From the NCBI GenBank assembly GCA_050291935.1, contig JBNKKR010000012.1:1-64000 (forward strand): a stretch of 64,000 bases of DNA, given 5' to 3'. Positions 18,067 to 27,805 of this stretch are shown here, piece by piece (position 1 is the first letter of the stretch; each line of letters begins with the position of its first letter). Under the pieces are notes generated by a model. That model was given only the letters and a program-made list of their open reading frames with translations. It made no database searches and had not been told where the DNA came from. The stretch comes from Desulfocapsa sp050291935. GTDB lineage: Bacteria > Desulfobacterota > Desulfobulbia > Desulfobulbales > Desulfocapsaceae. The position numbers and the translations under genes were made by a program.

Positions 18067-19722
18067 ATGGCAAATGAGAACAGTGTCGATACGGCGACTC
18101 TTGAAACTGAAAATCAGGAAGAAACAATAAATATTCCTGAACGGAAAGATTTAGCAACAATCCTTAGGGAATGGCCGCTCAGAAGAAAAATTGCCCTAGT
18201 TGCTGTTACAATCATTTCTTTGGCGGTTTTTGCCATAATCATCATCCAGGCAAGGACAGCAGATTATCAACTCCTGTACGCTAATCTAAGCCCAAAGGAT
18301 GCCGGCGCGGTGGTGGATTGGCTCAAAGGTCAACGAATTGACTATGAGCTGAAAAATAATGGAAAGAATATTTGGATCCCTGCCAGTCAGCTCTATGAAA
18401 CACGTTTAAATCTTGCTTCAAGTGGGCTTCCCTCTGGAGGTGGAGTGGGCTTTGAAGTTTTTGATAAACAATCTTTTGCCCTTACAGATTTTGTCCAAAA
18501 AGTTAATTACACCAGGGCCCTTCAGGGAGAACTTGCAAGGACAATTACCTCCCTTGCACCCGTTGAAAACACTAGAGTGCATCTGGCGCTACCGGAAAAA
18601 CGACTTTTCAAAAATCAGCAAAAAAAAGCCACTGCTTCTATTATCGTAACCCTGAGTAAAGGAAAAGATCTGGATAAGGAACAGGTGCAGGGCATTATCC
18701 ATTTAGTTTCGGGCTCAGTTGAAGGTCTTGCCCCCGAAGAAGTAACCGTTATTAACAGTTTTGGAAAGGTGCTTGAAGGCACAAGGCAGGATAGCGAGGC
18801 CAAACAGTTCTCCGTTGACTCCCTTCTCTATCAACAGGAATTGGAGCGAAGACTTGAAAAACGTGCCCAAACCTTACTTGACAAAACCATGGGCTATGGC
18901 AGAGCCATGGTACGAGTCAGTGCAAACCTTGATTTTGCGCAAACGGAAAAAACAGAAGAATTTTTTGATGGTGAAGAGCCGGTTATCAGAAGTGAACAGA
19001 CCCAAAGTGAAAGTGGCGGCAGTGGATCTGCCGGTGGAATTCCAGGAGTCCAGTCAAACTTACAGGGGCCATCAAATGGACAGAACAGTACCACTCCTGC
19101 CTCAAGCAAAAGTTCCAGGACCACAAATTATGAGATCAGTAAAACGATTTCAAAAACCATTGAACCCGTTGGCACCATAAAATCGCTTTCTGTGTCAGTT
19201 CTTGTGGCGGATAAAGTTATTCCCGCAAAAGAAGAATCTGATAAAACAACCACAAAACCGTTAAATGAAGATGAGCTAAAGGCCATTGAAACTATGATCG
19301 CAAGTGCACTTGGGATAGATAAAGAACGGGGTGATGTGATTAATTTAACTTCCCTTCCCTTTATCGACCGACCTGAAGAGAACTTACTTGCCGATTCCAT
19401 GCCGACTAATTTGCTCTACCAATATTTACCCCTGGCAAAAATTGGATTACTCTCTTTTGGTGCATTCATTTTTTATTTCTTACTGGTACGCCCCATTATC
19501 AAAACTATGAAAACTGATGTGATTAAACATAATGACCGGGTAAGTGAGCTTGAAAAGGCAGAAGAAGAGCTTAGGAATGCAAAAGAGAGAATGCGGCTTG
19601 AAGAAGAGCAGCGAAATGCAGAAGAAATTGAACCGGATGCTGTGGTAACATTACGCCAAGAAGTTATGCATAACCAAGTTCCGACAGCCTATATTATTAA
19701 AAACTGGATAAATGAAGGATAG
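18067..19722 (+). CDS. fliF: flagellar MS-ring protein FliF
   Basis: A 551-residue membrane protein with two transmembrane segments, one near residues 40-62 and one near 455-475. Between them lies the periplasmic ring-building region with LYANLSPKDAGAVVDWLK and the conserved ALQGELARTI. The cytoplasmic tail binds FliG. FliF polymerises in the inner membrane to form the base on which rod, switch and export gate assemble. fliG starts two bases after its stop. Confidence 0.96.
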   Translation: MANENSVDTATLETENQEETINIPERKDLATILREWPLRRKIALVAVTIISLAVFAIIIIQARTADYQLLYANLSPKDAGAVVDWLKGQRIDYELKNNGKNIWIPASQLYETRLNLASSGLPSGGGVGFEVFDKQSFALTDFVQKVNYTRALQGELARTITSLAPVENTRVHLALPEKRLFKNQQKKATASIIVTLSKGKDLDKEQVQGIIHLVSGSVEGLAPEEVTVINSFGKVLEGTRQDSEAKQFSVDSLLYQQELERRLEKRAQTLLDKTMGYGRAMVRVSANLDFAQTEKTEEFFDGEEPVIRSEQTQSESGGSGSAGGIPGVQSNLQGPSNGQNSTTPASSKSSRTTNYEISKTISKTIEPVGTIKSLSVSVLVADKVIPAKEESDKTTTKPLNEDELKAIETMIASALGIDKERGDVINLTSLPFIDRPEENLLADSMPTNLLYQYLPLAKIGLLSFGAFIFYFLLVRPIIKTMKTDVIKHNDRVSELEKAEEELRNAKERMRLEEEQRNAEEIEPDAVVTLRQEVMHNQVPTAYIIKNWINEG

Positions 19723-19724
19723 TT

Positions 19725-20729
19725 ATGAGTTTTGATAATCTAACCGGAATTGATAAAGCGGCGGTATTACTGATGTGTCTTGGAGAAGAGGCATCGGGTA
19801 AAATCTTTGAGGAACTCAGTGATGAAGAGATTGGGCAGGTGACGAGGACCATTGCCACCATTGATCATATTCCTGAAGATGTGAAAGAAACTGTTTTTAA
19901 GCATTTTGCAGAATCACAAAGGCAGTTTGCCGGACTTTTTATTAAAGGTAATGAATTTGCTAAAAATGCAATTACTTCCCTTGATGCCGAACAAAGAACC
20001 GCAGATCTTCTCGAACAATTCGTTTCCGGAACGGAAATTCGTCCCCTTGAGACAATTTCACGGATGCAACCGGCCATGGTCGCAGGGCTGCTGGCAAATG
20101 AGCATCCACAGACGGTATCTCTTATCCTTTCCACCCAGCATATTGCCCATGCCAGTGATATCCTGGCACATCTTCCTGAAGAGATGCGAGCTGATGTGGT
20201 ATATCGTATTGCCAAAATTGAAAAGGTAAGCCCTGAAGTCATTACCAGAATTGAAGATGCCTTGCATCGGGAGATCGGAATCGTGGGAAGCAAAGAGCAG
20301 AGCCAGGTTGGTGGTCTTGATAAAGTGGTCGATATTCTCAATATTATGCAAAATTCACTGGACGTGGAAATTCTTGAGGATATAGAGGAAACAGATCCTG
20401 ATATGGTGGAAGAGATCCGCAAACGCATGTTTACTTTTGAGAACCTGACCTCCATAGACGGACGCTCCTTACAGATGATCCTTCGTGAAGTAAATAACGA
20501 TTCCTTAACGCTAGCTATGAAGACTGCATCGGATGAAATGCGAGAGAAAATTTTTGCAAATATGTCTACACGTGCTGCTGATATGATCCGGGATGATTTA
20601 GAAGCCATGGGACCGGTTCGTCTCTCAGAAGTGGAAGCAATGCAGCAATCCATTGTTAAAATTGCCATGAAACTTGAAGAAGAGGGTAAACTTGTACTAG
20701 GAACAGGAAGCGGCGATGAGCTTGTCTAG
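19725..20729 (+). CDS. fliG: flagellar motor switch protein FliG
   Basis: A 334-residue switch protein beginning with LTGIDKAAVLLMCLGEEASG, with the EHPQTVSLILSTQ motif of the middle domain and the charged C-terminal torque helix region (FTFENLTSIDGRSLQ). It couples the MotA stator to rotor rotation. It is the normal length for the family (about 330-340). The gene overlaps fliH by 14 bases, suggesting coupled translation. Confidence 0.96.
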   Translation: MSFDNLTGIDKAAVLLMCLGEEASGKIFEELSDEEIGQVTRTIATIDHIPEDVKETVFKHFAESQRQFAGLFIKGNEFAKNAITSLDAEQRTADLLEQFVSGTEIRPLETISRMQPAMVAGLLANEHPQTVSLILSTQHIAHASDILAHLPEEMRADVVYRIAKIEKVSPEVITRIEDALHREIGIVGSKEQSQVGGLDKVVDILNIMQNSLDVEILEDIEETDPDMVEEIRKRMFTFENLTSIDGRSLQMILREVNNDSLTLAMKTASDEMREKIFANMSTRAADMIRDDLEAMGPVRLSEVEAMQQSIVKIAMKLEEEGKLVLGTGSGDELV

Positions 20730-21471
20730 ATTCTATAAATATAATCAGTCATTTAAACCTGACAGCATTCTTCCTAAAGAAAAACAATTTAAAAAAGAAC
20801 AGCTTTGGGAAGAAGGAACTATCCCGGCCGAACCAGAGGCAATTGAAACTAAAGAGTCAGTAGAACCTGAACAAAATAGAGAAGAGACAATTCCTGAAGA
20901 AGAAATTCAAGAGCCTGAAATAGAACCCCCTACACCACAACCGGTACCCGAGATAGATATCGAATCCATTCGAAATGAGGCGTTCGCCTCGGGTATCGAT
21001 ATGGGACGCAAAGAGGCAGAAAAAGATTTTGAGGATGGCATAAACACATTGCTCAATATCTGCAACGAACTCGACAAGCTCAGGGAAACTATTTTAAGAA
21101 ACAGTGTTTCCGAGATGAAAGAACTTGTACTTAATATCAGTGAAAAAATAATTCGCCATTCCGTTGCGGAACAAGAAGAAACCATCCTGACCACCATCAA
21201 AGATGCTATTCGACTGGCTGTTAAATCAGATGAGATACAAATTCAAATAAATCCGCAAGATCTCCAATCCATAAAAGATAACAAACAAACGATTATCGAT
21301 TCTATTAGTGGACTTGAAAATATTGTTTTACAAGCAGATCCGACCATTGAACGAGGTGGTTGTAAACTTGAGTCTTCCTGCTGTACAGTGGATGCCACCT
21401 TAACTAACCAGATTAAAATAATCAGGGACAACGTAATGGCACCAGACACAACCACCCACTCAACTCCCTAA
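20716..21471 (+). CDS. fliH: flagellar export ATPase regulator FliH
   Basis: A 251-residue protein with a Glu/Pro-rich low-complexity segment (about residues 30-80) followed by a coiled-coil and V-ATPase-stator-like C-terminal domain (VLNISEKIIRHSV and ERGGCKLES). FliH binds the FliI ATPase and delivers it to the export gate. Its low-complexity stretch looks specific to this lineage. Gene order fliG-fliH-fliI supports the call. Confidence 0.9.
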   Translation: MSLSRFYKYNQSFKPDSILPKEKQFKKEQLWEEGTIPAEPEAIETKESVEPEQNREETIPEEEIQEPEIEPPTPQPVPEIDIESIRNEAFASGIDMGRKEAEKDFEDGINTLLNICNELDKLRETILRNSVSEMKELVLNISEKIIRHSVAEQEETILTTIKDAIRLAVKSDEIQIQINPQDLQSIKDNKQTIIDSISGLENIVLQADPTIERGGCKLESSCCTVDATLTNQIKIIRDNVMAPDTTTHSTP

Positions 21472-21485
21472 GAAAAAGTGATACC

Positions 21486-22841
21486 ATGGCCCTTTTCTCA
21501 GGATCAATCGACTCCCTCCATACCATCCAGGTCAAGGGTAAAGTAACGCGTATTGTAGGCCTTATCATTGAAGGCCATTGCCCCCATGCATCCATTGGCT
21601 CCCTTTGTGCCATCAGCACCCTTGATCATACGCAAATAGTTTTAGCAGAAATTGTCGGTTTTAAAGAATCGCGCGCCTTGCTTATGCCCCTTGGTGAATT
21701 ACGTGGCCTTGGGCCTGGAAGCACCATTCAAGTCATTAAAGACAGTGCAACCATTAAGGTGGGTCCAAATTTACTGGGACGAGTGATTGATTGTATGGAA
21801 GAACCTCTTGATGGACAGCCTCCACCTCTTCTGGAAGAGGAAAAACATATTTATTCACTTCCACCAGGCCCGATGAAGCGTAAAAATATCAATGAACCTC
21901 TGGATCTTGGAATTCGTGCCATCAATGGTCTGTTGAGCTGTGGAATGGGGCAACGAATGGGAATTATGGCAGGTTCAGGAGTTGGGAAAAGTGTATTACT
22001 TGGTATGATGGCCAGGTACGCGAGAGCCGATATCAATGTTATTGCCCTGATCGGCGAGCGTGGTCGAGAGGTTCGTGAATTTATTGAACGTGATTTAGGC
22101 AAAGAAGGTTTGGCAAGATCTGTGATCGTGGTGGTCACCTCTGACCAATCTCCCCTCCTTCGTATGCGTGGCGCCTTTGTTGCCACTTCAATTGCTGAAT
22201 ATTTTTGTACACAGGGAAAAAACGTTTTACTGATGATGGACTCGGTAACACGTTTTGCAACAGCAATGCGGGAAATTGGACTCGCCATCGGTGAGCCGCC
22301 AACAACCAAAGGCTATACCCCTTCGGTGTTTGCAACGCTGCCAAAACTTCTTGAGCGAGCGGGTCGATTTCATGGCCAAGGTTCCATCACAGGGCTCTAC
22401 ACGGTACTGGTTGATGGGGATGATATGACTGAACCGGTGGCGGACTCAGTACGGTCGATTTTAGATGGCCATATCGTTCTTTCACGTGAACTTGCCGCGA
22501 AAAACCATTATCCAGCAATCGATATTATGAATTCTGCCAGTAGAATTATGCGAGAGATTGTTTCTCCTCGCCATATTGAACTCGCAGGACGTGCACGAAA
22601 TGTGTTGGCAACCTACAACGAGGCTGAAGACCTGATTAATATTGGTGCCTATGTAAAGGGATCTAATCCCAAAATTGACCTGGCCATCCAAAAAATCGAT
22701 GGTATTGCCTCCTTTTTAAAACAGGGCTATGACGAAACAACCCCCCTTAAAAAAACTGTTGAAATGATGGGACAACTCTTAAGTGAGAGAAAAGATGACG
22801 CTGAGCTTAGAAAAGACAGAAGAGAAAGTGACAGGATTTGA
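21486..22841 (+). CDS. fliI: flagellum-specific ATPase FliI
   Basis: A 451-residue F1-like ATPase with Walker A GSGVGKS at residues 163-169, the ALIGERGREVREFIE motif and the catalytic-strand sequence LLMMDSVTRFA. It energises unloading of chaperone-substrate complexes at the type III export gate. The sequence fits FliI more closely than F1-beta or injectisome ATPases because of its neighbours fliH and fliJ. Confidence 0.96.
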   Translation: MALFSGSIDSLHTIQVKGKVTRIVGLIIEGHCPHASIGSLCAISTLDHTQIVLAEIVGFKESRALLMPLGELRGLGPGSTIQVIKDSATIKVGPNLLGRVIDCMEEPLDGQPPPLLEEEKHIYSLPPGPMKRKNINEPLDLGIRAINGLLSCGMGQRMGIMAGSGVGKSVLLGMMARYARADINVIALIGERGREVREFIERDLGKEGLARSVIVVVTSDQSPLLRMRGAFVATSIAEYFCTQGKNVLLMMDSVTRFATAMREIGLAIGEPPTTKGYTPSVFATLPKLLERAGRFHGQGSITGLYTVLVDGDDMTEPVADSVRSILDGHIVLSRELAAKNHYPAIDIMNSASRIMREIVSPRHIELAGRARNVLATYNEAEDLINIGAYVKGSNPKIDLAIQKIDGIASFLKQGYDETTPLKKTVEMMGQLLSERKDDAELRKDRRESDRI

Positions 22842-22861
22842 ATCATTTTTATAGGTGAACA

Positions 22862-23308
22862 ATGGTAGCCAAGCCATTTGCTTTAGATGTTGTGCTTAAG
22901 GTAAGGAAACGAAAAGAAGACGTTGCCCGTCAACGGCTTTTTCAGGCACAACATGAAGAAAAAGCTGTGGAAGCCGAGCTACAGGAGAATATTGACCTGT
23001 GTGACAGAATCATCTTGCAACTTGAAGACAAGCAAGCTGAAGGTATGCTGGCTGTTGAATTAGAGCGATTTGAAGAAACAATTTTTCATATGCACAATCA
23101 GATACGATCTTTGGAAAAAAAACTTCGTGATAAAAAACAAATAACAAAAAATAAGCGAAGTACTTTATTAAAAAAGAGTCAAGAGTACAACATATTGCTT
23201 AGCCTAAAAGATAAGCAGGATCGTAACTGGAAACACTATCTCGATAAAAAAGAGGCAAACATGTTAGATGAGATCGCAATTCTTCATCACGAAAGAGCGT
23301 TCAAATAA
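22862..23308 (+). CDS. fliJ: flagellar export stalk protein FliJ
   Basis: A 148-residue, highly charged coiled-coil protein beginning with FALDVVLKVRKRKEDVARQR, the usual FliJ opening. FliJ inserts into the FliI hexamer like the gamma subunit of F1 and helps to open the export gate. Sequence conservation in the family is low, so the call rests on length, coiled coil and position after fliI. Confidence 0.88.
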   Translation: MVAKPFALDVVLKVRKRKEDVARQRLFQAQHEEKAVEAELQENIDLCDRIILQLEDKQAEGMLAVELERFEETIFHMHNQIRSLEKKLRDKKQITKNKRSTLLKKSQEYNILLSLKDKQDRNWKHYLDKKEANMLDEIAILHHERAFK

Positions 23309-23331
23309 TAAAAAAAGTCATGGGATATCAC

Positions 23332-23919
23332 ATGAAATTCTTATCTGTATTTATTCTTCTCGGACTAATCATATCCTGCAAGCCACATTTTTCTTTTGCT
23401 GCAGAAGAAACTGAACAAAGCATTTCTGAAGATAGTGCAGCAGAACAAAAGATAGAACCGGAAGCTACAAAAGCACTCCCCCAAAAAGCTGTCTTTGATT
23501 CTGTTGAAGAACGACGCCTTTACGCCTTGTTGCAAAATGAACGCGATAATCTGGAAGAAGAGAAAAAAGTACTTGCCTTAAAAGAGAAGGAGCTAAAGAC
23601 TCTTCAACAGGAAGCCGATAAGAAGCTCAAGCAATTAGACGAAAAGCTCATTGCACTACGGAAAGTGCAAAAGAAAATTGAATCATTACTCAAAGAAAAA
23701 GACATCGTTGAGCAAAAGAAGATACAGGAATTGGGGTTAATATACGCGAAAATGTCACCGGATAGAGCAGCCCAGGCCTTAACCACCATGGATGTACAGC
23801 TTGCAGCCGATCTGCTTGCAAATATTAAGGTGAAATCAGCAGCGAAAATATTAGATAGAATGGATAAAGCTAAAGCATCTCAACTCAGTACAACTTTTAC
23901 CACCATTGACGAGGAATAA
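23332..23919 (+). CDS. MotE-like protein with MgtE-type N-domain
   Basis: A 195-residue protein with an N-terminal signal or membrane anchor (MKFLSVFILLGLIIS). A possible lipobox reading IISC makes a lipoprotein conceivable; a normal cleavage after SFA is the alternative. A long coiled coil (about 60-125) leads to a C-terminal helical domain resembling the MgtE intracellular domain (YAKMSPDRAAQALTTMD). Such proteins, called MotE or FlbB-like, lie in many flagellar operons and help stator or basal body assembly from the periplasm. The start was set at the second ATG, preceded by GGGAT, because it begins the signal peptide. Confidence 0.8.
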   Translation: MKFLSVFILLGLIISCKPHFSFAAEETEQSISEDSAAEQKIEPEATKALPQKAVFDSVEERRLYALLQNERDNLEEEKKVLALKEKELKTLQQEADKKLKQLDEKLIALRKVQKKIESLLKEKDIVEQKKIQELGLIYAKMSPDRAAQALTTMDVQLAADLLANIKVKSAAKILDRMDKAKASQLSTTFTTIDEE

Positions 23920-23925
23920 ACGGGT

Positions 23926-25323
23926 ATGGAACAAGTTTTGCTAGCATTTAATACTGGGGGAGCTACAGACACATCCCAGATGTCCCAACTACAAACAGCA
24001 GGGAATAATGCTGAACTTGATGGTAGCAAAACAGCCTCTTTTGGTTCTTTTTTTGAAGAAATGGTTGCAAAACAGGGACAAACAAATGAAACGCAATCTG
24101 AAATGTCCCTTCTCACCCAGGCAGAAAATATAGTTGCATCCCTGGTAGAACAAACTACTCCACAAGCTGCCGCGGAGAATGGAAAGTCTTCAACTCTTTC
24201 TAATGGGCTTGTTTCCACGCAGGCAGATACATCATTTGTCATAGATAGTGGCGCTATTACAAATAACACGGAAGGTGATTCGAACCTGTTTTCAGTATCA
24301 AATTCCGGTAAAGGCGCAAATCTTATCCTGGAAATTCCTGCAGAAAATGCTACTCCAAAATCAATTCTGTTAAAGCAAATTCAACAAATAATTGACGAGG
24401 GGGAAAACAAAGGACCAGTCACCATAAAAGGTGAATCCACTCCATCAACAATGACTAGTTTGGAGAGTTCAGAAAGTCTTGCCACCCTCTCTTCTGAAGT
24501 AGTACAGGAAACAGAAAACGACACCATTCAAATACGGCAACTTGCTCAAACGCAACTGGCACCAGCTGAGGAAAAGAGCCCAAAAAGTAGCAGCAATGGT
24601 ACAGAAAGTAGTAGAAAAGAAGTTACAGAGCAGTTTATAAATGCAAAAATTGGTGATCAACAATCAACTGCTGAAGAACAACGCAACTCTAAGCAGGAGT
24701 CCAGTGATTCACCTCAAAAAAACCTCACCGCTCAGACAGAAGCTGGTTCTATCACAACAAACAGTGCAGTAGATTCCACAACTGGTGAGCTGGGTTTTGG
24801 CAAGCAATTACAGTCCACTGTCTCACAAACCTCCACGGGAAATGTTGAAGGGAAATTTAGCCCCGGCTCAACCCACGAATTTCAAGATAAGGAAATAGTA
24901 GACACCGTTATCCAACGATTCAATGTAAACCCCAGGTTACAAACCAGCAAACTTACACTCCAACTCCACCCGGCTGAGCTTGGTGAGTTAAAAATTGACG
25001 TTTTGGTAAAAGGTGATTCGATTTCAGCAAACATTGTTGCCCAGAGTCAGCATGTGTTTGAGACACTGGATAAAAATATGGCTCGTTTACGAACTGTTCT
25101 GGAAAGTCAGGGATTCACCATAGATTCTTTTGATATCAGTGTTCATTCAGAAGGTGATAAACAACAAAACTTGTTTCAAGAACATTTTGAATCTCAGCAG
25201 CAATTTGCTGAAAATTCTGATAGTCAGCAGACCCAAACAAGTGATTCATTCGAGGCGTTGTTATCTCAGGAGGAGATTGAGCCCAAAGCAAAAAATGACC
25301 AGAGTGTGAACGTTACCGCCTAA
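23926..25323 (+). CDS. fliK: flagellar hook-length control protein FliK
   Basis: A 465-residue secreted ruler protein. The first 320 residues are Ser/Thr/Gln-rich and low in complexity, and the C-terminal domain (about 340-430) carries LTLQLHPAELGELKIDVLVK, the FliK type III substrate-switch domain. FliK measures hook length and then flips export specificity to filament proteins. It lies directly before flgD and flgE, as is usual. Confidence 0.92.
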   Translation: MEQVLLAFNTGGATDTSQMSQLQTAGNNAELDGSKTASFGSFFEEMVAKQGQTNETQSEMSLLTQAENIVASLVEQTTPQAAAENGKSSTLSNGLVSTQADTSFVIDSGAITNNTEGDSNLFSVSNSGKGANLILEIPAENATPKSILLKQIQQIIDEGENKGPVTIKGESTPSTMTSLESSESLATLSSEVVQETENDTIQIRQLAQTQLAPAEEKSPKSSSNGTESSRKEVTEQFINAKIGDQQSTAEEQRNSKQESSDSPQKNLTAQTEAGSITTNSAVDSTTGELGFGKQLQSTVSQTSTGNVEGKFSPGSTHEFQDKEIVDTVIQRFNVNPRLQTSKLTLQLHPAELGELKIDVLVKGDSISANIVAQSQHVFETLDKNMARLRTVLESQGFTIDSFDISVHSEGDKQQNLFQEHFESQQQFAENSDSQQTQTSDSFEALLSQEEIEPKAKNDQSVNVTA

Positions 25324-25341
25324 GGTGGCTGGAGATTTGTT

Positions 25342-26079
25342 ATGACATCTATATCCGAAATTTTTGGAACATCTACCCAGGTTTCGACCCAGACCAGCGA
25401 ATCAAGTGATTCAAGCGCCATCATGGGAAAAGAAGATTTCCTGACACTACTGGTTGCCCAGCTCAAAAACCAAGATCCCATGAATCCAGATGATCCCACA
25501 GAATTCACCGCACAACTGGCCCAGTTTAGTTCGCTGGAACAGTTGTTTAATATCAATGAATCAATGGAATCACTGACCAGTGCCCAAAAACAATCCGATC
25601 GTTTTTCAACCATGAATCTTATTGGAAAAACGGTCGCCTACCAGGATAGTGACTTTAGCATTGCAGAAGATGGCACTGCCACCATTGGCTATAGTTTGGA
25701 TGGCGCTGCTGCCAAGGTGAGCTTAGCAATTGTCGATGAAAACGGAACAACTGTTGCCACCTTATATCCAACAGAAATGACGAAAGGAAATCACTTTGTT
25801 GAGTGGGATGGTCTTGATACAAATGACGAACATGTTCCCGCCGGCACCTATACCATCTCCATTCAGGCCACTGCAGCAGAAGGCGAAGAATCCATAGCTA
25901 TTTCTCCACTGGTCCAATCTGAAGTGACAAGTGTGGACTTTAATAGTGAAACCGATGATGCCATTCTCTGCACCTTAACAGGGGCAGAAATCACATCGGA
26001 TTCCATCCTTGCGGTATACGACGCAAGTTCAACCAAAAGCGAAGAGAGTAGTGGAGATGAGGAAAGCAGTACAGAATAA
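25342..26079 (+). CDS. flgD: flagellar hook cap protein FlgD
   Basis: A 245-residue hook-capping protein with the N-terminal motif LLVAQLKNQDPMNP and the FTAQLAQFSSLEQL helix, followed by an Ig-like hybrid domain (VEWDGLDTNDEHVPAGTYT). It caps the growing hook and is later replaced by FlgK. The last 17 residues are a Ser/Glu-rich tail not needed by the family. A 172-base gap separates it from flgE. Confidence 0.93.
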   Translation: MTSISEIFGTSTQVSTQTSESSDSSAIMGKEDFLTLLVAQLKNQDPMNPDDPTEFTAQLAQFSSLEQLFNINESMESLTSAQKQSDRFSTMNLIGKTVAYQDSDFSIAEDGTATIGYSLDGAAAKVSLAIVDENGTTVATLYPTEMTKGNHFVEWDGLDTNDEHVPAGTYTISIQATAAEGEESIAISPLVQSEVTSVDFNSETDDAILCTLTGAEITSDSILAVYDASSTKSEESSGDEESSTE

Positions 26080-26206
26080 GAGATTGATGTAGAAGAATAA
26101 TGTAGAAATAATCTTCACAGCGGCCAGGATAGCCACTGTTGCCACAAACGAATCTGCCCTCATGGATGAAGAACAGATCGAACAGGATCAGTTAGGACAA
26201 CATATA

Positions 26207-26237
26207 ACTGGAACAAATTAATTCTATCCATTCCAGT
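26207..26237 (+). promoter_or_regulatory. hairpin abutting the flgE ribosome binding site
   Basis: ACTGGAA and TTCCAGT form a 7-bp stem with a 17-base loop that ends directly before the GAGGGAGG ribosome site of flgE. It could modulate flgE translation or mark an mRNA processing point. No promoter was recognised in the 172-base gap. Confidence 0.35.
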
Positions 26238-26251
26238 AGAGGGAGGTTTAT

Positions 26252-27574
26252 ATGGGTATCACCAGTGCGCTATATAGTGGAGTAAGTGGGCTGAGTACAA
26301 ATTCGGCCGCAATGAGTGTCGTTGGTAACAATCTTGCTAATACAAACACCTTGGGTTTTAAAGGATCGCGATCTGTTTTTTCAGATATGCTTTCTTCTTC
26401 CATTTTTGGCTCTGGTGGAAAATCCCAGGTAGGAAGGGGAGTATCAGTTTCCACTGTCGATAGTATTTTTAGCCAGGGAACCTTTGAGTCCACCTCTTCT
26501 GACACAGATGTTGCCATTGAAGGTAGCGGATTTTTCCTTGTCAAACAACCAGGGGATGACACAACATATTACACAAGAGCTGGGGCATTTCGTTTTGACG
26601 AAGAGGGTTATTTAGTTTCCCCAGAGGGATACAGGGTTCAGGGAAAACCGTACGATGAAGATGGTAACCTTATTGCCGGTGATCCTCAGGATATTCAGGT
26701 GCAAAGCACTGGTTTGGTCCCAGCAAATGCCACGACTACTGTACGTTTGACCACAAACCTAGATTCCAATGCCGATGATATAGGAACGTTGGCCGCTGTT
26801 CCTTTTGACCCTGATGATCCCACTACCTTTAACTATTCATCCTCTACAACAGTTTATGATACCCTTGGAGAGTCCCACCTTGTCACCATCCACTTCAGGA
26901 AACAAGATGGTGTCGCAAACACTTGGGATTACTGGTATAGTTCTGAAGACACGGATGGGGTTGCCCTTGGTGATGCTGCAGGATCTGCTGCTAGAGGTTC
27001 GGTAACTTTTGATTCTGACGGCCTGTTAGATCCTCCCCTTCCAGATCCAGTCGCCGACCCATGTGATCCAACAGACAATGGCTGTGACTTACTTACCCTT
27101 GCTGCTGATATTGATTGGGGGAATGGTTCAACGGTCACCCCAATAAGTCTTATCTTTGATACAACGCAATTTAACAGTGAGTCAACGGTTATCTCGCAAA
27201 GTCAAAATGGCTATGGCGCTGGAAATCTTACCAACGTTGGTATCAACGAAGATGGAACAGTTCTTGCCTCATATTCAAATGGAGAACAGGTAAAAATCGC
27301 CACTCTTGTTCTTGCAAAGTTTAACAATCCAGGAGGATTAGAACTTGCCGGTTCTAACATGTATGTTAGTACGGAAAATTCAGGAGATCCTCGTACAGGT
27401 CTTCCCGGGCCAGAACTTGGAACCATTTACACCAACTCTTTGGAACAGTCCAATGTCGATATGGGTCAAGAGTTTGTACGAATGATTACAGTCCAAAGGG
27501 GCTTTCAGGCAAACTCCAAAATTATCACTTCCGTTGATGAGATGTTAGGCGAATTAATCAACCTAAAGCGTTAA
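26252..27574 (+). CDS. flgE: flagellar hook protein FlgE
   Basis: A 440-residue hook subunit beginning with MGITSALYSGVSGLSTNSAA and the NNLANTNTLGFKGSRS motif, with the C-terminal helix QEFVRMITVQRGFQANSKI. FlgE polymerises into the flexible hook outside the cell. It is preceded by a strong GGGAGG site, fitting the high copy number needed. A terminator-like hairpin follows. Confidence 0.95.
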   Translation: MGITSALYSGVSGLSTNSAAMSVVGNNLANTNTLGFKGSRSVFSDMLSSSIFGSGGKSQVGRGVSVSTVDSIFSQGTFESTSSDTDVAIEGSGFFLVKQPGDDTTYYTRAGAFRFDEEGYLVSPEGYRVQGKPYDEDGNLIAGDPQDIQVQSTGLVPANATTTVRLTTNLDSNADDIGTLAAVPFDPDDPTTFNYSSSTTVYDTLGESHLVTIHFRKQDGVANTWDYWYSSEDTDGVALGDAAGSAARGSVTFDSDGLLDPPLPDPVADPCDPTDNGCDLLTLAADIDWGNGSTVTPISLIFDTTQFNSESTVISQSQNGYGAGNLTNVGINEDGTVLASYSNGEQVKIATLVLAKFNNPGGLELAGSNMYVSTENSGDPRTGLPGPELGTIYTNSLEQSNVDMGQEFVRMITVQRGFQANSKIITSVDEMLGELINLKR

Positions 27575-27594
27575 ACTTATTAACCTCCTTCACC

Positions 27595-27640
27595 TTCGGC
27601 GTAATGTCATTATTTTGACCTTGCGCCGAATCTGTCTTTT
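27595..27640 (+). terminator. terminator after flgE
   Basis: TTCGGCG and CGCCGAA pair across a 22-base loop that itself holds a small GTCA/TGAC stem, followed by TCTGTCTTTT. It lies 20 bases after the flgE stop and before the motA sigma-54 site, so it likely ends the early operon. Confidence 0.6.
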
Positions 27641-27710
27641 CCCCTCCCCTCTTTTCCGCATTAGCACGCTATATCAACAACTAAATATCCCTAAAGAAAA
27701 GTGCATGACT

Positions 27711-27728
27711 TAGGAATATATTTTGCAT
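27711..27728 (+). promoter_or_regulatory. sigma-54 promoter for the motAB-fliLMNOPQR operon
   Basis: GG (27713-27714) and GC (27725-27726) are exactly 10 bases apart within TTAGGAA and TTTTGCA. The -12 element matches TTGCA; the -24 element is weaker. It lies about 80 bases before motA and after a terminator. Confidence 0.55.
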
Positions 27729-27805
27729 TGTTTTTTTAAACGTCAAAATATAAGATTATTTATGGTTTAAAATTGTAATTCTTTTTGTTTACGGAGGACG
27801 TTTCT

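Noticed and set aside
19865..20668. A 267-codon antisense open frame within fliG
   Set aside because: It lies wholly opposite a well-conserved gene, is Ser/Ile/Arg-rich as expected from the reverse complement, and has no recognisable domain.
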